A stretch of 64,000 nucleotides of DNA from Rhodoblastus sp963748385 (lineage in GTDB: Bacteria; Pseudomonadota; Alphaproteobacteria; Rhizobiales; Beijerinckiaceae), in contig CAVVIQ010000020.1 of NCBI GenBank assembly GCA_963748385.1, positions 248,001 through 312,000 of the forward strand. Direction: 5' to 3'. Positions 37,145 through 46,391 of this stretch are shown one piece after another; within the stretch, counting starts at the first letter, position 1, and every line of letters starts with the position of its first letter. The position numbers were made by a program, and so were the translations under genes. Under the pieces are notes generated by a model. The model worked only from the letters and a program-made list of their open reading frames with translations, made no database searches and was not told the origin of the DNA.

Positions 37145-38400
37145 ACGCGCCGCGCCCTGGTCATGAGCGCTTTGGCCTGATCACGAAACCAGCGGCGGAA
37201 GCGTTCCCGCCGCACTGCGCCGCGCAGGGCGGCTCCAGCGTTGGGATCGCAAGCGAGCATGATGTCGACGAAAGGCTCACGTTCGCGCCAGACGTGGTCG
37301 ATCATCGGGTGGTTGGGAATGGCGCAGGAATCGATCCGGCTCAAGCTAGGATCGCGCAAAAGAGCCTCGGTCATGCGTAGGGTCAGCAACACGCCGGGCG
37401 AAAAGGCGGAGAACTCCTCATCATAAGCGGTCTTCCAGAAAAAGGCCCTGTCGGCGCCGAGCAAAAGGATATGGCTGGCGATGATGCGTTGGCCGCACGC
37501 GAGCCAATAAATTCTGCATCTTCCTTCGTGCGCCATCCTGCGCAGCATCGCGCGTGCGAAAGCCGCCCGTTCCGGACGAGAGAGAAAAGCGCCGCCGCAT
37601 TTGCCTTTCCACCCTTTGAATTCGAGAGCGAGGAAGGATTCGATCTGCCGGCTCAACGCCTCGCCTTCCTCGGCGACCCCGAACGAAAGGTCGCCCTTGT
37701 CATGCAGGCGCCGTGAAAGACGCCGCAGCTCCTTTCTTTTCTTGGGCGGGACTGAATTCAGCGCACGGCGATTGGCCAGCGTCGCATCCAGCGCGGCGCG
37801 CTGATATTGCGCTACATTGGCGACGGAAAAGCTGCGGCGCGCGGCGAAGGCCGCGATGAGCGACGACAGCGGTCCACGACGCCGGATCTGCGTCAGGGAA
37901 AGAACGGGAATCCTTTCCCCATCGGCGCGCAAAACGCTCACGATCGCGTCGAGGCAGGCGACGGCTTCGGTGCGGTCGAGCAACGGCGCGCCAAGGCAAC
38001 AATATTCGTGGCGCCAGGTCTCGTAACGCGCTCCAGTCGCCTTCGGCGCGATGATCGGCCAGAGCGCCATGAGGCGCGCCGGCGCTCCGGTCGCCTCGTT
38101 CCTCCAGGCCAACAGGAAACGCAGAGTCCTTGACCGCCGCATATGCTGAAGAAACGGCAGGACGAAGCCTGGCTCCATGAACGGGTTGCGCTCGAGCGCG
38201 CGTTCGGCGAGGTCGGTCCATTCGGCTACGTGCCGGTGCAGATGTTCGAAATCTATCGTCTCGACCAAAAGTGGGTTTGGCGCGGCCGCCAGGCCGATCG
38301 GCGCGGCGGCCGCGTTTCCCCCGTCGCCCATCGAGTGAGCGACCGGGTCTGTCAGTTGCGTCGTTCGCCAGGCGGGCTCGAGTCCGAAAATATGTGTCAC
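37141..38400 (-). CDS. CelD/FemAB-like GNAT-fold acyltransferase
   Basis: A 419-residue protein with the GNAT-type domain of the CelD/BcsL-like family (COG5653) in its C-terminal half. The EFKGWKGKCGGAF stretch, the RIYWLACGQRIIASHILL strand pair and YDEEFSAFSPGVLLTLRM are the family-typical parts. Members are linked to exopolysaccharide or cellulose synthesis in some rhizobia but their substrate is unknown. The start is a GTG at 38400 with AGG and AAGA upstream. It overlaps the S4-domain gene by four bases. No polysaccharide genes are nearby. Confidence 0.75.
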   Translation of the reverse strand: MTHIFGLEPAWRTTQLTDPVAHSMGDGGNAAAAPIGLAAAPNPLLVETIDFEHLHRHVAEWTDLAERALERNPFMEPGFVLPFLQHMRRSRTLRFLLAWRNEATGAPARLMALWPIIAPKATGARYETWRHEYCCLGAPLLDRTEAVACLDAIVSVLRADGERIPVLSLTQIRRRGPLSSLIAAFAARRSFSVANVAQYQRAALDATLANRRALNSVPPKKRKELRRLSRRLHDKGDLSFGVAEEGEALSRQIESFLALEFKGWKGKCGGAFLSRPERAAFARAMLRRMAHEGRCRIYWLACGQRIIASHILLLGADRAFFWKTAYDEEFSAFSPGVLLTLRMTEALLRDPSLSRIDSCAIPNHPMIDHVWREREPFVDIMLACDPNAGAALRGAVRRERFRRWFRDQAKALMTRARRV

Positions 38401-38519
38401 TCTTGGCCTGTTCCGGTTCGCGGATTCGCCTCAAAACGGGACAAACGGATCGTTTCGACGCTAATCTCCACGGGCGCGATAAAAAGACCCTCGTGAATCA
38501 ATCTTGGCGCCAAAGGCGA

Positions 38520-39674
38520 TCAGGCGAGCAATCCGCCCTTTGCGGGGGTCAGGGGGCTTTCGGTCAGCGCCTGCGCGTCAGGTCGGTCAATGCCAATATC
38601 GCCCGCGAAGGCCTCGTAGAGTCCCTGAACGAATTGCGCGCTGAGCTTGTCGACAATGAAGACGATCCTGGTCCGGCGATCAGCGTCCGGCCACGCGTCG
38701 AGCCGCACCGGCGGATGGAAGAGGTGCTGCACGCCGTGTATGACCAAAGGCCGATCGGGGTCGTCGGCCAAGGCGATGATCCCCTTCACCCGCAGCAGAT
38801 TTGGCCCGTGGGCGTTGCGCAGAATTTCCAAAAACAGGTCGCAGGACGAGGGCGACAAAGGCTTTTCGCCGACGAGAACGAAAGCGCGGATCGTTTCGCC
38901 ATGACGGTTGACGTCGTGATCATGGTTCTCGTGGACGGAATGGCGGCCATGCTCATGGCCGGCGACAGCCAGCGCCTCGGCGTTGAGCCAGCGTGCGACA
39001 TCCGGGGCTTTGCTCTCCGGATTGTAAAGGCCGAGACCGAGCAGATGACCGGCGTGGAAAAATTTTGGGTCATCGAGACGCCTGGCGCCCGGGTTGATCC
39101 GTTCGAGCCGTTCGAGAAGACGCGCGAAAGCGCGATTTTCCGCGTCGGACCGGATCAGGTCGGTTTTGGAAAACAGCAGGAGATCGGCCATGGCCGCCTG
39201 GCGCAAGGATTCGGGATGGGCGTCCAGGGTCGCCGCGCCATTGATCGCGTCGAGAACGGTCACGACGCCATCGAGCCGGAAGCGCAGCAGCAGATAGGGA
39301 TGGCTCATCAAAGTATGAAGGATCGGCGCGGGGTCGGCCAATCCCGTCGTTTCGATCAGCAGCCGGTCGAACGGCGCAATCCGTCCGTTGTCGAGGCGAC
39401 GAAGCAGATTTTCCAAGGCGTCGATCAAATCGCCGCGCAAGGTGCAGCACAGGCAGCCGGAGGCCAACATGACCATGTCGCCGTCGACTTTTTCGACAAA
39501 CAGATGGTCGAGGCCGATCTCGCCGAATTCGTTGATGAGAACGACGGATCGCGCCAGAGCGGGGTCGCGCAGCAGCCTGTTGAGCACGGTTGTCTTGCCG
39601 GCGCCGAGGAACCCGGTCAGGATCGTTACAGGGATGGGCGGAGGCGGAAGCCGGTCGTGGGGCGAGGCGCTCAA
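38520..39674 (-). CDS. CobW/YjiA-family G3E GTPase (putative metallochaperone)
   Basis: A 384-residue GTPase of the COG0523 family, whose members insert or handle metals such as zinc or cobalt. Residues 21-28 form the P-loop GFLGAGKT, C74, C76 and C77 form the metal-binding GCLCC motif, and FSKTDL serves as the base-recognition motif. The C-terminal CobW domain follows a histidine-rich linker (GHEHGRHSVHENHDHD) suited to metal binding. The start is a TTG that overlaps the dacA stop. cobS-cobT lie 3 kb away, but this linkage is too loose to assign a cobalamin role. Confidence 0.87.
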   Translation of the reverse strand: MSASPHDRLPPPPIPVTILTGFLGAGKTTVLNRLLRDPALARSVVLINEFGEIGLDHLFVEKVDGDMVMLASGCLCCTLRGDLIDALENLLRRLDNGRIAPFDRLLIETTGLADPAPILHTLMSHPYLLLRFRLDGVVTVLDAINGAATLDAHPESLRQAAMADLLLFSKTDLIRSDAENRAFARLLERLERINPGARRLDDPKFFHAGHLLGLGLYNPESKAPDVARWLNAEALAVAGHEHGRHSVHENHDHDVNRHGETIRAFVLVGEKPLSPSSCDLFLEILRNAHGPNLLRVKGIIALADDPDRPLVIHGVQHLFHPPVRLDAWPDADRRTRIVFIVDKLSAQFVQGLYEAFAGDIGIDRPDAQALTESPLTPAKGGLLA

Positions 39675-41173
39675 TTCCCGGTCGCCTGGTTGCCGGCGCC
39701 GGCGTGATGAACGTTCTTGCCCGGTTTTTTCGCCTTCGATTGGGTCGTGGATTTGATGCGCGGCTTGGAGCCGGCGGTTTTCTTCGCGTCAGTTTTCTTG
39801 GCAGGGGCTTTCTTGTCGGCGGTTTTGTTGGCGACCTTCTTCTTCGCGAGCTTTTTGGCGGTCTTGGCCTTCTTTTTCCCCGCGCCGGCATGTTTCGCCG
39901 CATGCTGTTTCTTCCCGCCGCGATCCATCGGGAGCGCATTGGGGTCCGGTTGCAGTGGGGTCGAAGCGGCGGCGTGTTCCGGTTGCGGCGCGGTATAGGC
40001 GATAGCCCCGATCGGGGTGTTGGCGGGACGAGGACCGGCGATCGGGCCCTGGTAGCCGGGCGCCTCGCCGACATAAACCGGCGTGGGACTGAAGACAGGA
40101 CGCGGCAGAGCCGCAATCGTCGCGCCTTCGCGGGGAACTTGCGCTGTCGCCCCGGGCGTGGCCTGAATCGGGCTGTTGAAATCTTCATTCTCGGCTTCGA
40201 GCACGGCCTTGGGGCTGCGCCCGCCGCAAATCTCGGCATGCATGTCGGGCGGCGCGCCGCCGACCGGAGGCAGCTCGTCGGCCAATTCGCCAACTTGCGA
40301 CGACGCGAAGGCGCGATCGAGCAGGTCCGCCGCATGGGCCGTGCGGATTTTGGCGGTCAGATCGCCCATGATCACGACGATGACCTTGCGACCGCCTCGG
40401 GTTGCGCTCGCCACCAGATTGAAGCCGGCGGCGCAGGTGAAGCCGGTTTTCATGCCATCCGCGCCCGGATAGCGTCCAAGCAGGCCATTATGATTGGGAA
40501 TCACCTGGTCGCCCAGTTTCATCGCTCCGATGTCGAAGAGGCCGGCATATTGCGGGAAATTCAACAGCAGCGCGCGGCCCAGGACGGCCATGTCGCGCGG
40601 GGAGCTGTAATGGTTGGGATCTGGCAGGCCGTTGGGATTCATGAAATGCGACTCGCGCATGCCCAGTTTGGCGGCGGTCTGGTTCATCTCGTCGGCGAAA
40701 GCTTCGACCGAGCCGGAAACGCCCTCGGCGACGGTGACCGCCAGGTCATTGGCTGATTTCACCATCAACATTTTGAGCGCATTGCCCAAAGTAACCAGTG
40801 AACCTGGGGCGAAACCCATCTTGGACGGCTTCATTCGGGCCGCCCGAGCGGAGACGATCAATGGCGTGTCGAGAGACAGGCGGCCTTCCTGGACGGCCTG
40901 GAGCGTGACATAGACGGTCATCAATTTGGTGACGGACGCCGGATACCACGAATGGGTGGGGTTACGGGCTTCGAAGACCCGCCCGGTCTCGACATCGATC
41001 GAAATATAGGGGGGCGGCGTATAAGGAACAGGCGCCGCGGCCACATGCGCATGCCCTTTCGCATGTTTGTGGCGCGCCTGGGCGGTGCCGACGAAACCGG
41101 CGTTCGCCACGCACAGGGCGGCGAGCAGGGCGCCCGCTGGCGGCCGGAATCGGTGGGGAATGAAAAACATCAT
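39671..41173 (-). CDS. dacA: D-alanyl-D-alanine carboxypeptidase (low-molecular-weight PBP)
   Basis: Trims the terminal D-alanine of peptidoglycan stem peptides in the periplasm. From the ATG at 41173 the 500-residue protein has a signal peptide, the active-site SVTK at 80-83, the SAN motif in KSANDLAV and KTG in GMKTGFTCAAG. After the transpeptidase domain comes no recognisable PBP5 C-terminal domain; instead there is a proline/alanine linker and a tail of about 85 residues very rich in lysine and alanine. AGAGACG precedes the start. It is co-transcribed with the CobW-like gene through a four-base overlap. Confidence 0.93.
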   Translation of the reverse strand: MMFFIPHRFRPPAGALLAALCVANAGFVGTAQARHKHAKGHAHVAAAPVPYTPPPYISIDVETGRVFEARNPTHSWYPASVTKLMTVYVTLQAVQEGRLSLDTPLIVSARAARMKPSKMGFAPGSLVTLGNALKMLMVKSANDLAVTVAEGVSGSVEAFADEMNQTAAKLGMRESHFMNPNGLPDPNHYSSPRDMAVLGRALLLNFPQYAGLFDIGAMKLGDQVIPNHNGLLGRYPGADGMKTGFTCAAGFNLVASATRGGRKVIVVIMGDLTAKIRTAHAADLLDRAFASSQVGELADELPPVGGAPPDMHAEICGGRSPKAVLEAENEDFNSPIQATPGATAQVPREGATIAALPRPVFSPTPVYVGEAPGYQGPIAGPRPANTPIGAIAYTAPQPEHAAASTPLQPDPNALPMDRGGKKQHAAKHAGAGKKKAKTAKKLAKKKVANKTADKKAPAKKTDAKKTAGSKPRIKSTTQSKAKKPGKNVHHAGAGNQATGN

Positions 41174-41307
41174 CGTCTCTGCGCATTTGGCCAGGCGCGC
41201 CCGGGCCAGGTTGGAATGGGGTGTGAGCAAAGGCTTGCGATCAATTTTCCCACGGGGCGTGACGGATAATTTGCGCCGGTTCCCGACACCATGGTTTTGA
41301 GACGCTT

Positions 41308-41625
41308 TTATGTCCAAGCCCGGGGTTTCATTTCGCCCGGCGCCTTGAGGTCGAGCGCCAGAGCGTGAACGCCGCCCGCGATTTCGTCGGCCACGACCGC
41401 ATTGACCGCCCGGTGACGGTCGATCCGGCTGACGCCGTCGAATTTGGATGAAACGATGCGCACCCGAAAATGAGTCTCCCCGCCGTGCCCAGCGCCGCCA
41501 GCATGACCGGCATGACCGGCGTGGCTGTCCGATTCGTCGATCACAGCCAGGAACTCGGGCGCGAAAGCAGCGGTGAGCTTGTCTTCCATCCTTTCACGGA
41601 CTGACGGCTTTTTCACTGACTTCAT
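41308..41625 (-). CDS. bolA: BolA-family protein
   Basis: A 105-residue BolA protein. BolA proteins pair with monothiol glutaredoxins in iron-sulfur handling and affect iron regulation and cell shape. The RIDRHRAVNAVV stretch and the ETHFRVRIVSSKF region are typical. The variable loop (35-52) is unusually rich in histidine and glycine. GGAGAG lies just before the ATG at 41625. The gene diverges from the J-domain protein gene 104 bases away, a pairing common in Rhizobiales. Confidence 0.93.
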   Translation of the reverse strand: MKSVKKPSVRERMEDKLTAAFAPEFLAVIDESDSHAGHAGHAGGAGHGGETHFRVRIVSSKFDGVSRIDRHRAVNAVVADEIAGGVHALALDLKAPGEMKPRAWT

Positions 41626-41729
41626 GAAGCTCTCTCCTTGGGCGCAAGGCCGGGACCGGGGGGTGTCAAGACAATTAATCTCGCCCTCGTCCTTGCCCGC
41701 CGCCCCCCTTCAACCCTATTCTTAATCGC

Positions 41730-42305
41730 ATGAATTTGAATTCCCCTATTTTTGACCGGATCAGGACGCGACGCAACACCGCCGCGCAAGCCGATCAGGT
41801 CATGCCAAAATGCCAGCATCCCGGATGCGAGGCGGCGGGAGAATTTCGCGCGCCGATGGGACGTTTGCGGGAGGGCCAGTATTTTTGCTTTTGCCTGGAT
41901 CATGTTCGCGAATATAACGCGACCTATAACTATTTTAACGGCATGACCGACGAAGCCGTGCGTCTCTACCAGAAAGAGGCGCTGACGGGACATCGCCCGA
42001 CCTGGAAAATGGGCGCCAATCGGGGCGACCCGATGTCGCGGGACGCGCATGGTGGTTCCGCAAGCCATGGCGGCGGGGGCAAGCGCGCTGCGCGCCGTCA
42101 GCAACGCCACGGCGTGGTCGTCCTGAAAGCGCTGCATGTTCTTGGCCTGGACGATGACGCGCGACCGATAGAGATCAAGACGCGCTACAAGGACATGGTC
42201 AAGAGATTGCATCCCGACGCCAATGGGGGCGATCGTTCGAACGAAGCCCGGCTGCAGGAAATCATCAATGCCTACAATGTCTTGAGGTCATTCCGCGCGG
42301 TGTGA
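41730..42305 (+). CDS. J-domain (DnaJ-like) protein with N-terminal cysteine cluster
   Basis: A 191-residue co-chaperone-type protein. The C-terminal 65 residues form a J-domain with the essential HPD motif in KRLHPDANGGD. The N-terminal half has a cysteine/histidine cluster (CQHPGC, then CFCLDH) that could bind zinc, and a conserved YNYFNGM segment. It lacks the G/F region and central domain of true DnaJ. It lies between divergent bolA and cobS, and its function is unknown; a link to chelatase or iron-sulfur proteins is only guilt by association. Confidence 0.87.
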   Translation: MNLNSPIFDRIRTRRNTAAQADQVMPKCQHPGCEAAGEFRAPMGRLREGQYFCFCLDHVREYNATYNYFNGMTDEAVRLYQKEALTGHRPTWKMGANRGDPMSRDAHGGSASHGGGGKRAARRQQRHGVVVLKALHVLGLDDDARPIEIKTRYKDMVKRLHPDANGGDRSNEARLQEIINAYNVLRSFRAV

Positions 42306-42497
42306 GCGCGTGACGGGCGACGAGAAGGCGGCGGTTTCGCCGCTTGTGGCCTTCCGCATCGCGGGTTTATCGTCGCGCGATATGACATGGGGAGCGCGAG
42401 CGCGGCGATCGGAACGAGATCGCGAATCGGCTCCGACGAAAAAATGCAAATCCGCTGTCGCGGCCAGGGGCGCGACCGACGCGGAGACGGAGGTTAG

Positions 42498-43493
42498 ATG
42501 CAAGGCGTGCAATCCACGGGGTCCATTTCACGGCTCCCGGACAAGACCATCTCGGTGCGAGAGGTTTTTGCAATCGATTCCGACATGGTCGTCCCCGCTT
42601 TTTCGCAGTCCGACGAGCATGTGCCGGAACTCGATTCAGATTATCTGTTCGACCAAATGACCACTCTGGCCATTCTGGCCGGCTTCGCCTTCAACCGCCG
42701 CGTCATGGTCTCCGGCTATCACGGCACCGGCAAGTCGACTCATATCGAGCAGGTCGCGGCGCGGCTGAACTGGCCCTGTGTTCGCGTCAACCTCGACAGC
42801 CATGTCTCTCGCGTAGATCTCGTGGGCAAGGACGCGATCGTCCTGCGCGACGGCAAACAGGTGACCGAATTCCGCGACGGCATTCTGCCGTGGGCCCTCC
42901 AGCACAATGTGGCGCTCTGTTTCGACGAATATGACGCCGGACGGCCCGATGTCATGTTCGTCATCCAACGGGTGCTCGAAGTGTCGGGGCGGCTCACCTT
43001 GCTCGACCAGAATCGCGTGATCAGTCCACATCCGGCGTTCCGGCTGTTCGCGACCGCCAATACGATCGGCCTTGGCGACACTTCCGGTCTCTACCACGGC
43101 ACGCAGCAGATCAATCAAGGGCAGATGGATCGCTGGTCGATCGTCGCCACCTTGAACTATTTGCCCCACGACAAGGAAGTCGACATCGTCCTGGCCAAGG
43201 TCAAGCAGTTCCAGAAAGACAAGGAAGGCGTCGAGACCGTCGGCAAGATGGTCCGCGTCGCCGATCTAACCCGCAACGCCTTCATGGGCGGGGACCTTTC
43301 GACCGTCATGAGCCCTCGGACCGTGATCACGTGGGCGGAAAACGCCGAAATTTTCGGCGATGTCGGTTTCGCCTTCCGTCTGACCTTCCTGAACAAATGC
43401 GACGAACTCGAACGACCGCTGGTCGCCGAATTCTACCAGCGTTCGTTCGGGAAGGAATTGCCGGAAAGCGCGATGAATGTCGCTTTGAGCTGA
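42498..43493 (+). CDS. cobS: Cobaltochelatase subunit CobS
   Basis: AAA+ ATPase subunit of the aerobic-pathway cobaltochelatase, which with CobT drives CobN to insert cobalt into hydrogenobyrinic acid a,c-diamide. The 331-residue protein has Walker A GYHGTGKST, Walker B LCFDEYDAG and sensor region FATANTIGLGD, all as in known CobS. GGAGG lies a few bases before the ATG at 42498. cobT follows 46 bases later. CobN is not in the window. Confidence 0.95.
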   Translation: MQGVQSTGSISRLPDKTISVREVFAIDSDMVVPAFSQSDEHVPELDSDYLFDQMTTLAILAGFAFNRRVMVSGYHGTGKSTHIEQVAARLNWPCVRVNLDSHVSRVDLVGKDAIVLRDGKQVTEFRDGILPWALQHNVALCFDEYDAGRPDVMFVIQRVLEVSGRLTLLDQNRVISPHPAFRLFATANTIGLGDTSGLYHGTQQINQGQMDRWSIVATLNYLPHDKEVDIVLAKVKQFQKDKEGVETVGKMVRVADLTRNAFMGGDLSTVMSPRTVITWAENAEIFGDVGFAFRLTFLNKCDELERPLVAEFYQRSFGKELPESAMNVALS

Positions 43494-43539
43494 GCGTCGC
43501 GCCGCCTTCACTGTTCTGCCCGATAAACGGATTCGCCGG

Positions 43540-45402
43540 GTGCCCCTGTCCAACGCCAAGCCGCCATCGCCGCGCGAAGCGCCGCACGAACCGTTCAAAC
43601 GCGCGGTGGCCGGCTGTTTGCGCGCCATGGCGCGGGCGCCCGATCTTGAGGTCATATTCGCGCCTGAAAAGGCGATCGCCGCCGGGGCGACGGACGGCGG
43701 ACCCATCCGTCTGAGCGAGCCGCCACGGCGCCTGACGGAGCGCGACGCCGCCATTCTCCGCGGCCAGGCGGACGCCCAGGCGCTGCGACTCGCCTGCCAT
43801 AATGGCGAGACCCATCGACGGTGGGCGCCACAGACGACGCTCGGGCGGACCATCTTCGACGCGATGGAGCAGGCGCGGGTCGAGGCCATTGGCGCGCGCC
43901 GCATGGTCGGCGTCGCCAGGAACCTGACCGCCGCGCTCGAACAACGCTACGAACGCGGCTCCTATGCTGAAATCCGCCAGCGTTCGGATGCGCCGATCGA
44001 GGATGCGCTGGCGCTTCTCGTCCGGGAAAAGCTGACCGGAGCGACGCCCCCGCGCTCCGCTGCGCCCCTGGTCCAACTCTGGCGCGAGACGCTCGAGTCC
44101 CGCGCCGGGTCAAACCTCTCCCGGCTCATCGCGACGATCGACGACCAAAAAGCCTTCGCAAAATTGTCACGGAAGATTCTGGCGGACCTCGATCTGGCCG
44201 GCCAGGGCGAATCTGACGATCAGGAGCAGGAGGAAGGCGGCGAGGAGCCTCCATCCACCGAGGAAAAGGAGCAATCGGACGCGGGGGAAAAGGAGGAAAG
44301 CCTCGACGCCGAAAGAAGCGAGACGGTCGAGGAATCGGCGCAGGAAAGCCTCGAAGGCCGGGAGGAATCGATCGAGGGCGCGGCGGGCGACGACGCCGAC
44401 GATTTCGATCTCGCGGAGGGCGACGAGGCGGCGACCGCCCGGCGCCCGCCAACGCCGGGCGCCAAAGCCCTTCAGGGCGATTATCGCGCTTTCACCACCC
44501 AATATGATGAAATCGTCCGCGCCGAGGACCTCTGCGACGCCGAGGAGCTCCAGCGTCTGCGCGCCTATCTGGACAAGCAGCTCCAAAGCCTTTCGGCGGT
44601 GGTGGCGCGCCTCGCCAATCGGCTGCAGCGCTTATTGATGGCGCAGCAAAACCGCGCGTGGGAATTCGACCTCGAGGAAGGCGCGCTCGACCCGGCCAGA
44701 TTGTCGCGGGTGATCGTCGATCCGCAGTCGCCTTTGTCTTTCAAGTGCGAAAAGGATTCCGATTTCCGCGACACGGTCGTCACCTTGCTGATCGACAATT
44801 CCGGATCGATGCGAGGCCGGCCGATCACTATCGCCGCGACCAGCGCCGATATTCTTGCGCGGACCCTTGAGCGCTGCGGCGTCAAAGTGGAAATCCTCGG
44901 CTTCACGACCAGGGCGTGGAAGGGGGGCCTCTCGCGCGAATTATGGCTCAAGGCCGGCAAGCCGCTCAATCCCGGGCGGCTCAACGACCTGCGGCACATC
45001 ATCTACAAGGCTGCGGACGCGCCTTGGCGCCGGACGCGCAAGAACCTGGGCCTGATGATGCGCGAAGGCCTGCTGAAGGAAAATATCGACGGCGAAGCGC
45101 TCGACTGGGCCTATCGCCGGCTGCTGGCGCGCCCCGAACAGCGCAAGATCCTGATGATGATTTCCGATGGCGCGCCGGTTGACGATTCCACCTTGTCGGT
45201 CAATCCCGGCCATTATCTGGAGCGCCACCTGCGGCGCAAAATCGAGGAGATCGAGACGGCTTCGCCGGTCCAGCTCATCGCGATCGGCATCGGCCACGAC
45301 GTGACCCGCTATTACCGTCGCGCGGTGACGATCACCGACGCCGAAGAGCTTGGCGGCGCGATGACCGACAAACTCGCGGAATTGTTCCGCGAATCGCCTT
45401 GA
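43540..45402 (+). CDS. cobT: Cobaltochelatase subunit CobT
   Basis: Partner of CobS in the cobaltochelatase. The 620-residue protein starts at a GTG, has an N-terminal helical region, a long acidic glutamate-rich stretch (about residues 225-300), and a C-terminal von Willebrand A domain with the metal-binding MIDAS motif DNSGSMRG near residue 418. The acidic stretch and the VWA domain are standard in CobT. It probably forms an operon with cobS. A region of about 140 bases then precedes fdxA. Confidence 0.95.
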   Translation: MPLSNAKPPSPREAPHEPFKRAVAGCLRAMARAPDLEVIFAPEKAIAAGATDGGPIRLSEPPRRLTERDAAILRGQADAQALRLACHNGETHRRWAPQTTLGRTIFDAMEQARVEAIGARRMVGVARNLTAALEQRYERGSYAEIRQRSDAPIEDALALLVREKLTGATPPRSAAPLVQLWRETLESRAGSNLSRLIATIDDQKAFAKLSRKILADLDLAGQGESDDQEQEEGGEEPPSTEEKEQSDAGEKEESLDAERSETVEESAQESLEGREESIEGAAGDDADDFDLAEGDEAATARRPPTPGAKALQGDYRAFTTQYDEIVRAEDLCDAEELQRLRAYLDKQLQSLSAVVARLANRLQRLLMAQQNRAWEFDLEEGALDPARLSRVIVDPQSPLSFKCEKDSDFRDTVVTLLIDNSGSMRGRPITIAATSADILARTLERCGVKVEILGFTTRAWKGGLSRELWLKAGKPLNPGRLNDLRHIIYKAADAPWRRTRKNLGLMMREGLLKENIDGEALDWAYRRLLARPEQRKILMMISDGAPVDDSTLSVNPGHYLERHLRRKIEEIETASPVQLIAIGIGHDVTRYYRRAVTITDAEELGGAMTDKLAELFRESP

Positions 45403-45544
45403 TTGCGGCGGCTTGTCGACGTGCGGCGCGAATGTCGCGACTTTCAGGCGCGCCGACGACTTGCAAGGCCGCGACAAAAGCGCTAGCAACCGGCCGCATC
45501 GGTTTCATCGGTGCGGTTCTTGAGACCGCGCGCGGAGAAGAGAA

Positions 45545-45880
45545 ATGACCTACGTCGTCATCGAAAACTGCATCAAGTGCAAATATACGGATTGCGTCGA
45601 GGTCTGCCCGGTCGACTGTTTTTATGAAGGCGAGAACATGCTCGTCATTCACCCCGATGAATGTATCGACTGCGGCGTTTGCGAGCCGGAATGCCCGGCT
45701 GAAGCGATCAAGCCCGACACCGAGCCCGATCTCGAAAAATGGTTGGCGCTGAACGCCGAATACGCCCGAGTCTGGCCGAATATCACGATCAAGCGGGACG
45801 CCCCGCCCGAAGCAAAGGAATTTGACGGGCGCGCCGGCAAACTGGCCCTGTTCAGCAAGGAGCCCGGAAAAGGCGATTGA
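45545..45880 (+). CDS. fdxA: Seven-iron ferredoxin FdxA
   Basis: Small electron carrier with one 3Fe-4S and one 4Fe-4S cluster. The 111-residue protein has the cysteine clusters CIKCKYTDCVEVCP and CIDCGVCEPECP and the family ending region PNITIKRDAPPEAKEFDG (key residues WPNIT, K-x-D-P-P-x-A). AGAAGAGAA lies before the ATG. Its redox partner is unknown here. In related genomes fdxA is commonly followed by carD, as here. Confidence 0.94.
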   Translation: MTYVVIENCIKCKYTDCVEVCPVDCFYEGENMLVIHPDECIDCGVCEPECPAEAIKPDTEPDLEKWLALNAEYARVWPNITIKRDAPPEAKEFDGRAGKLALFSKEPGKGD

Positions 45881-46391
45881 CCCCCATGGCGTCGCGCAAG
45901 CGGCGAATTTAACCATTGGCCCATCAGCGTTCGCGCCGATTCAATAATCTTTTGATTCGGGCGTTGATTTGTGATATCTAGTCCGCACATCAACCGGTGC
46001 GACGATCGCGCGCTTTTGTGAACAGATGGATGGCTCCCGCTACGGCGTGGGGCCTGTTTTTACCTTGGGACGGGGTTCGGACATTGACTTCCGAAAATTC
46101 GTTTTGACGTCTGCACATGCGCGAAGCTTCCGATTGACGGCCTGAATCGACACGCGGTTGGGAGCGTTCCCGATACCGTGAGGTTGTTGTGTTCTCGATC
46201 TCGCTTCGGCGGGACATCACCACAGGGTAGGCATCACGGCAACAGCTTCAAGAACAGACGCATAGGATTGGCGCTCCCTCAAGCGTCGGCCAGTTCGGGC
46301 GAACCGTCCGAGCGGCGAGAAGTAGGCTGGCGATCGGCAAAGTTCGCGTCAGCCGGAATGTGGACCTCGAACCATCAGCGATTGGACCAAG
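45881..46391 (+). other. Long unexplained leader between fdxA and carD
   Basis: About 510 bases with no convincing protein-coding frame. Open frames on either strand have neither ribosome sites nor family features. Both flanking genes read rightward, so this holds the carD promoter and possibly a long 5' leader or a small RNA. I see no tRNA-like or well-formed terminator hairpin inside it. Confidence 0.4.
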
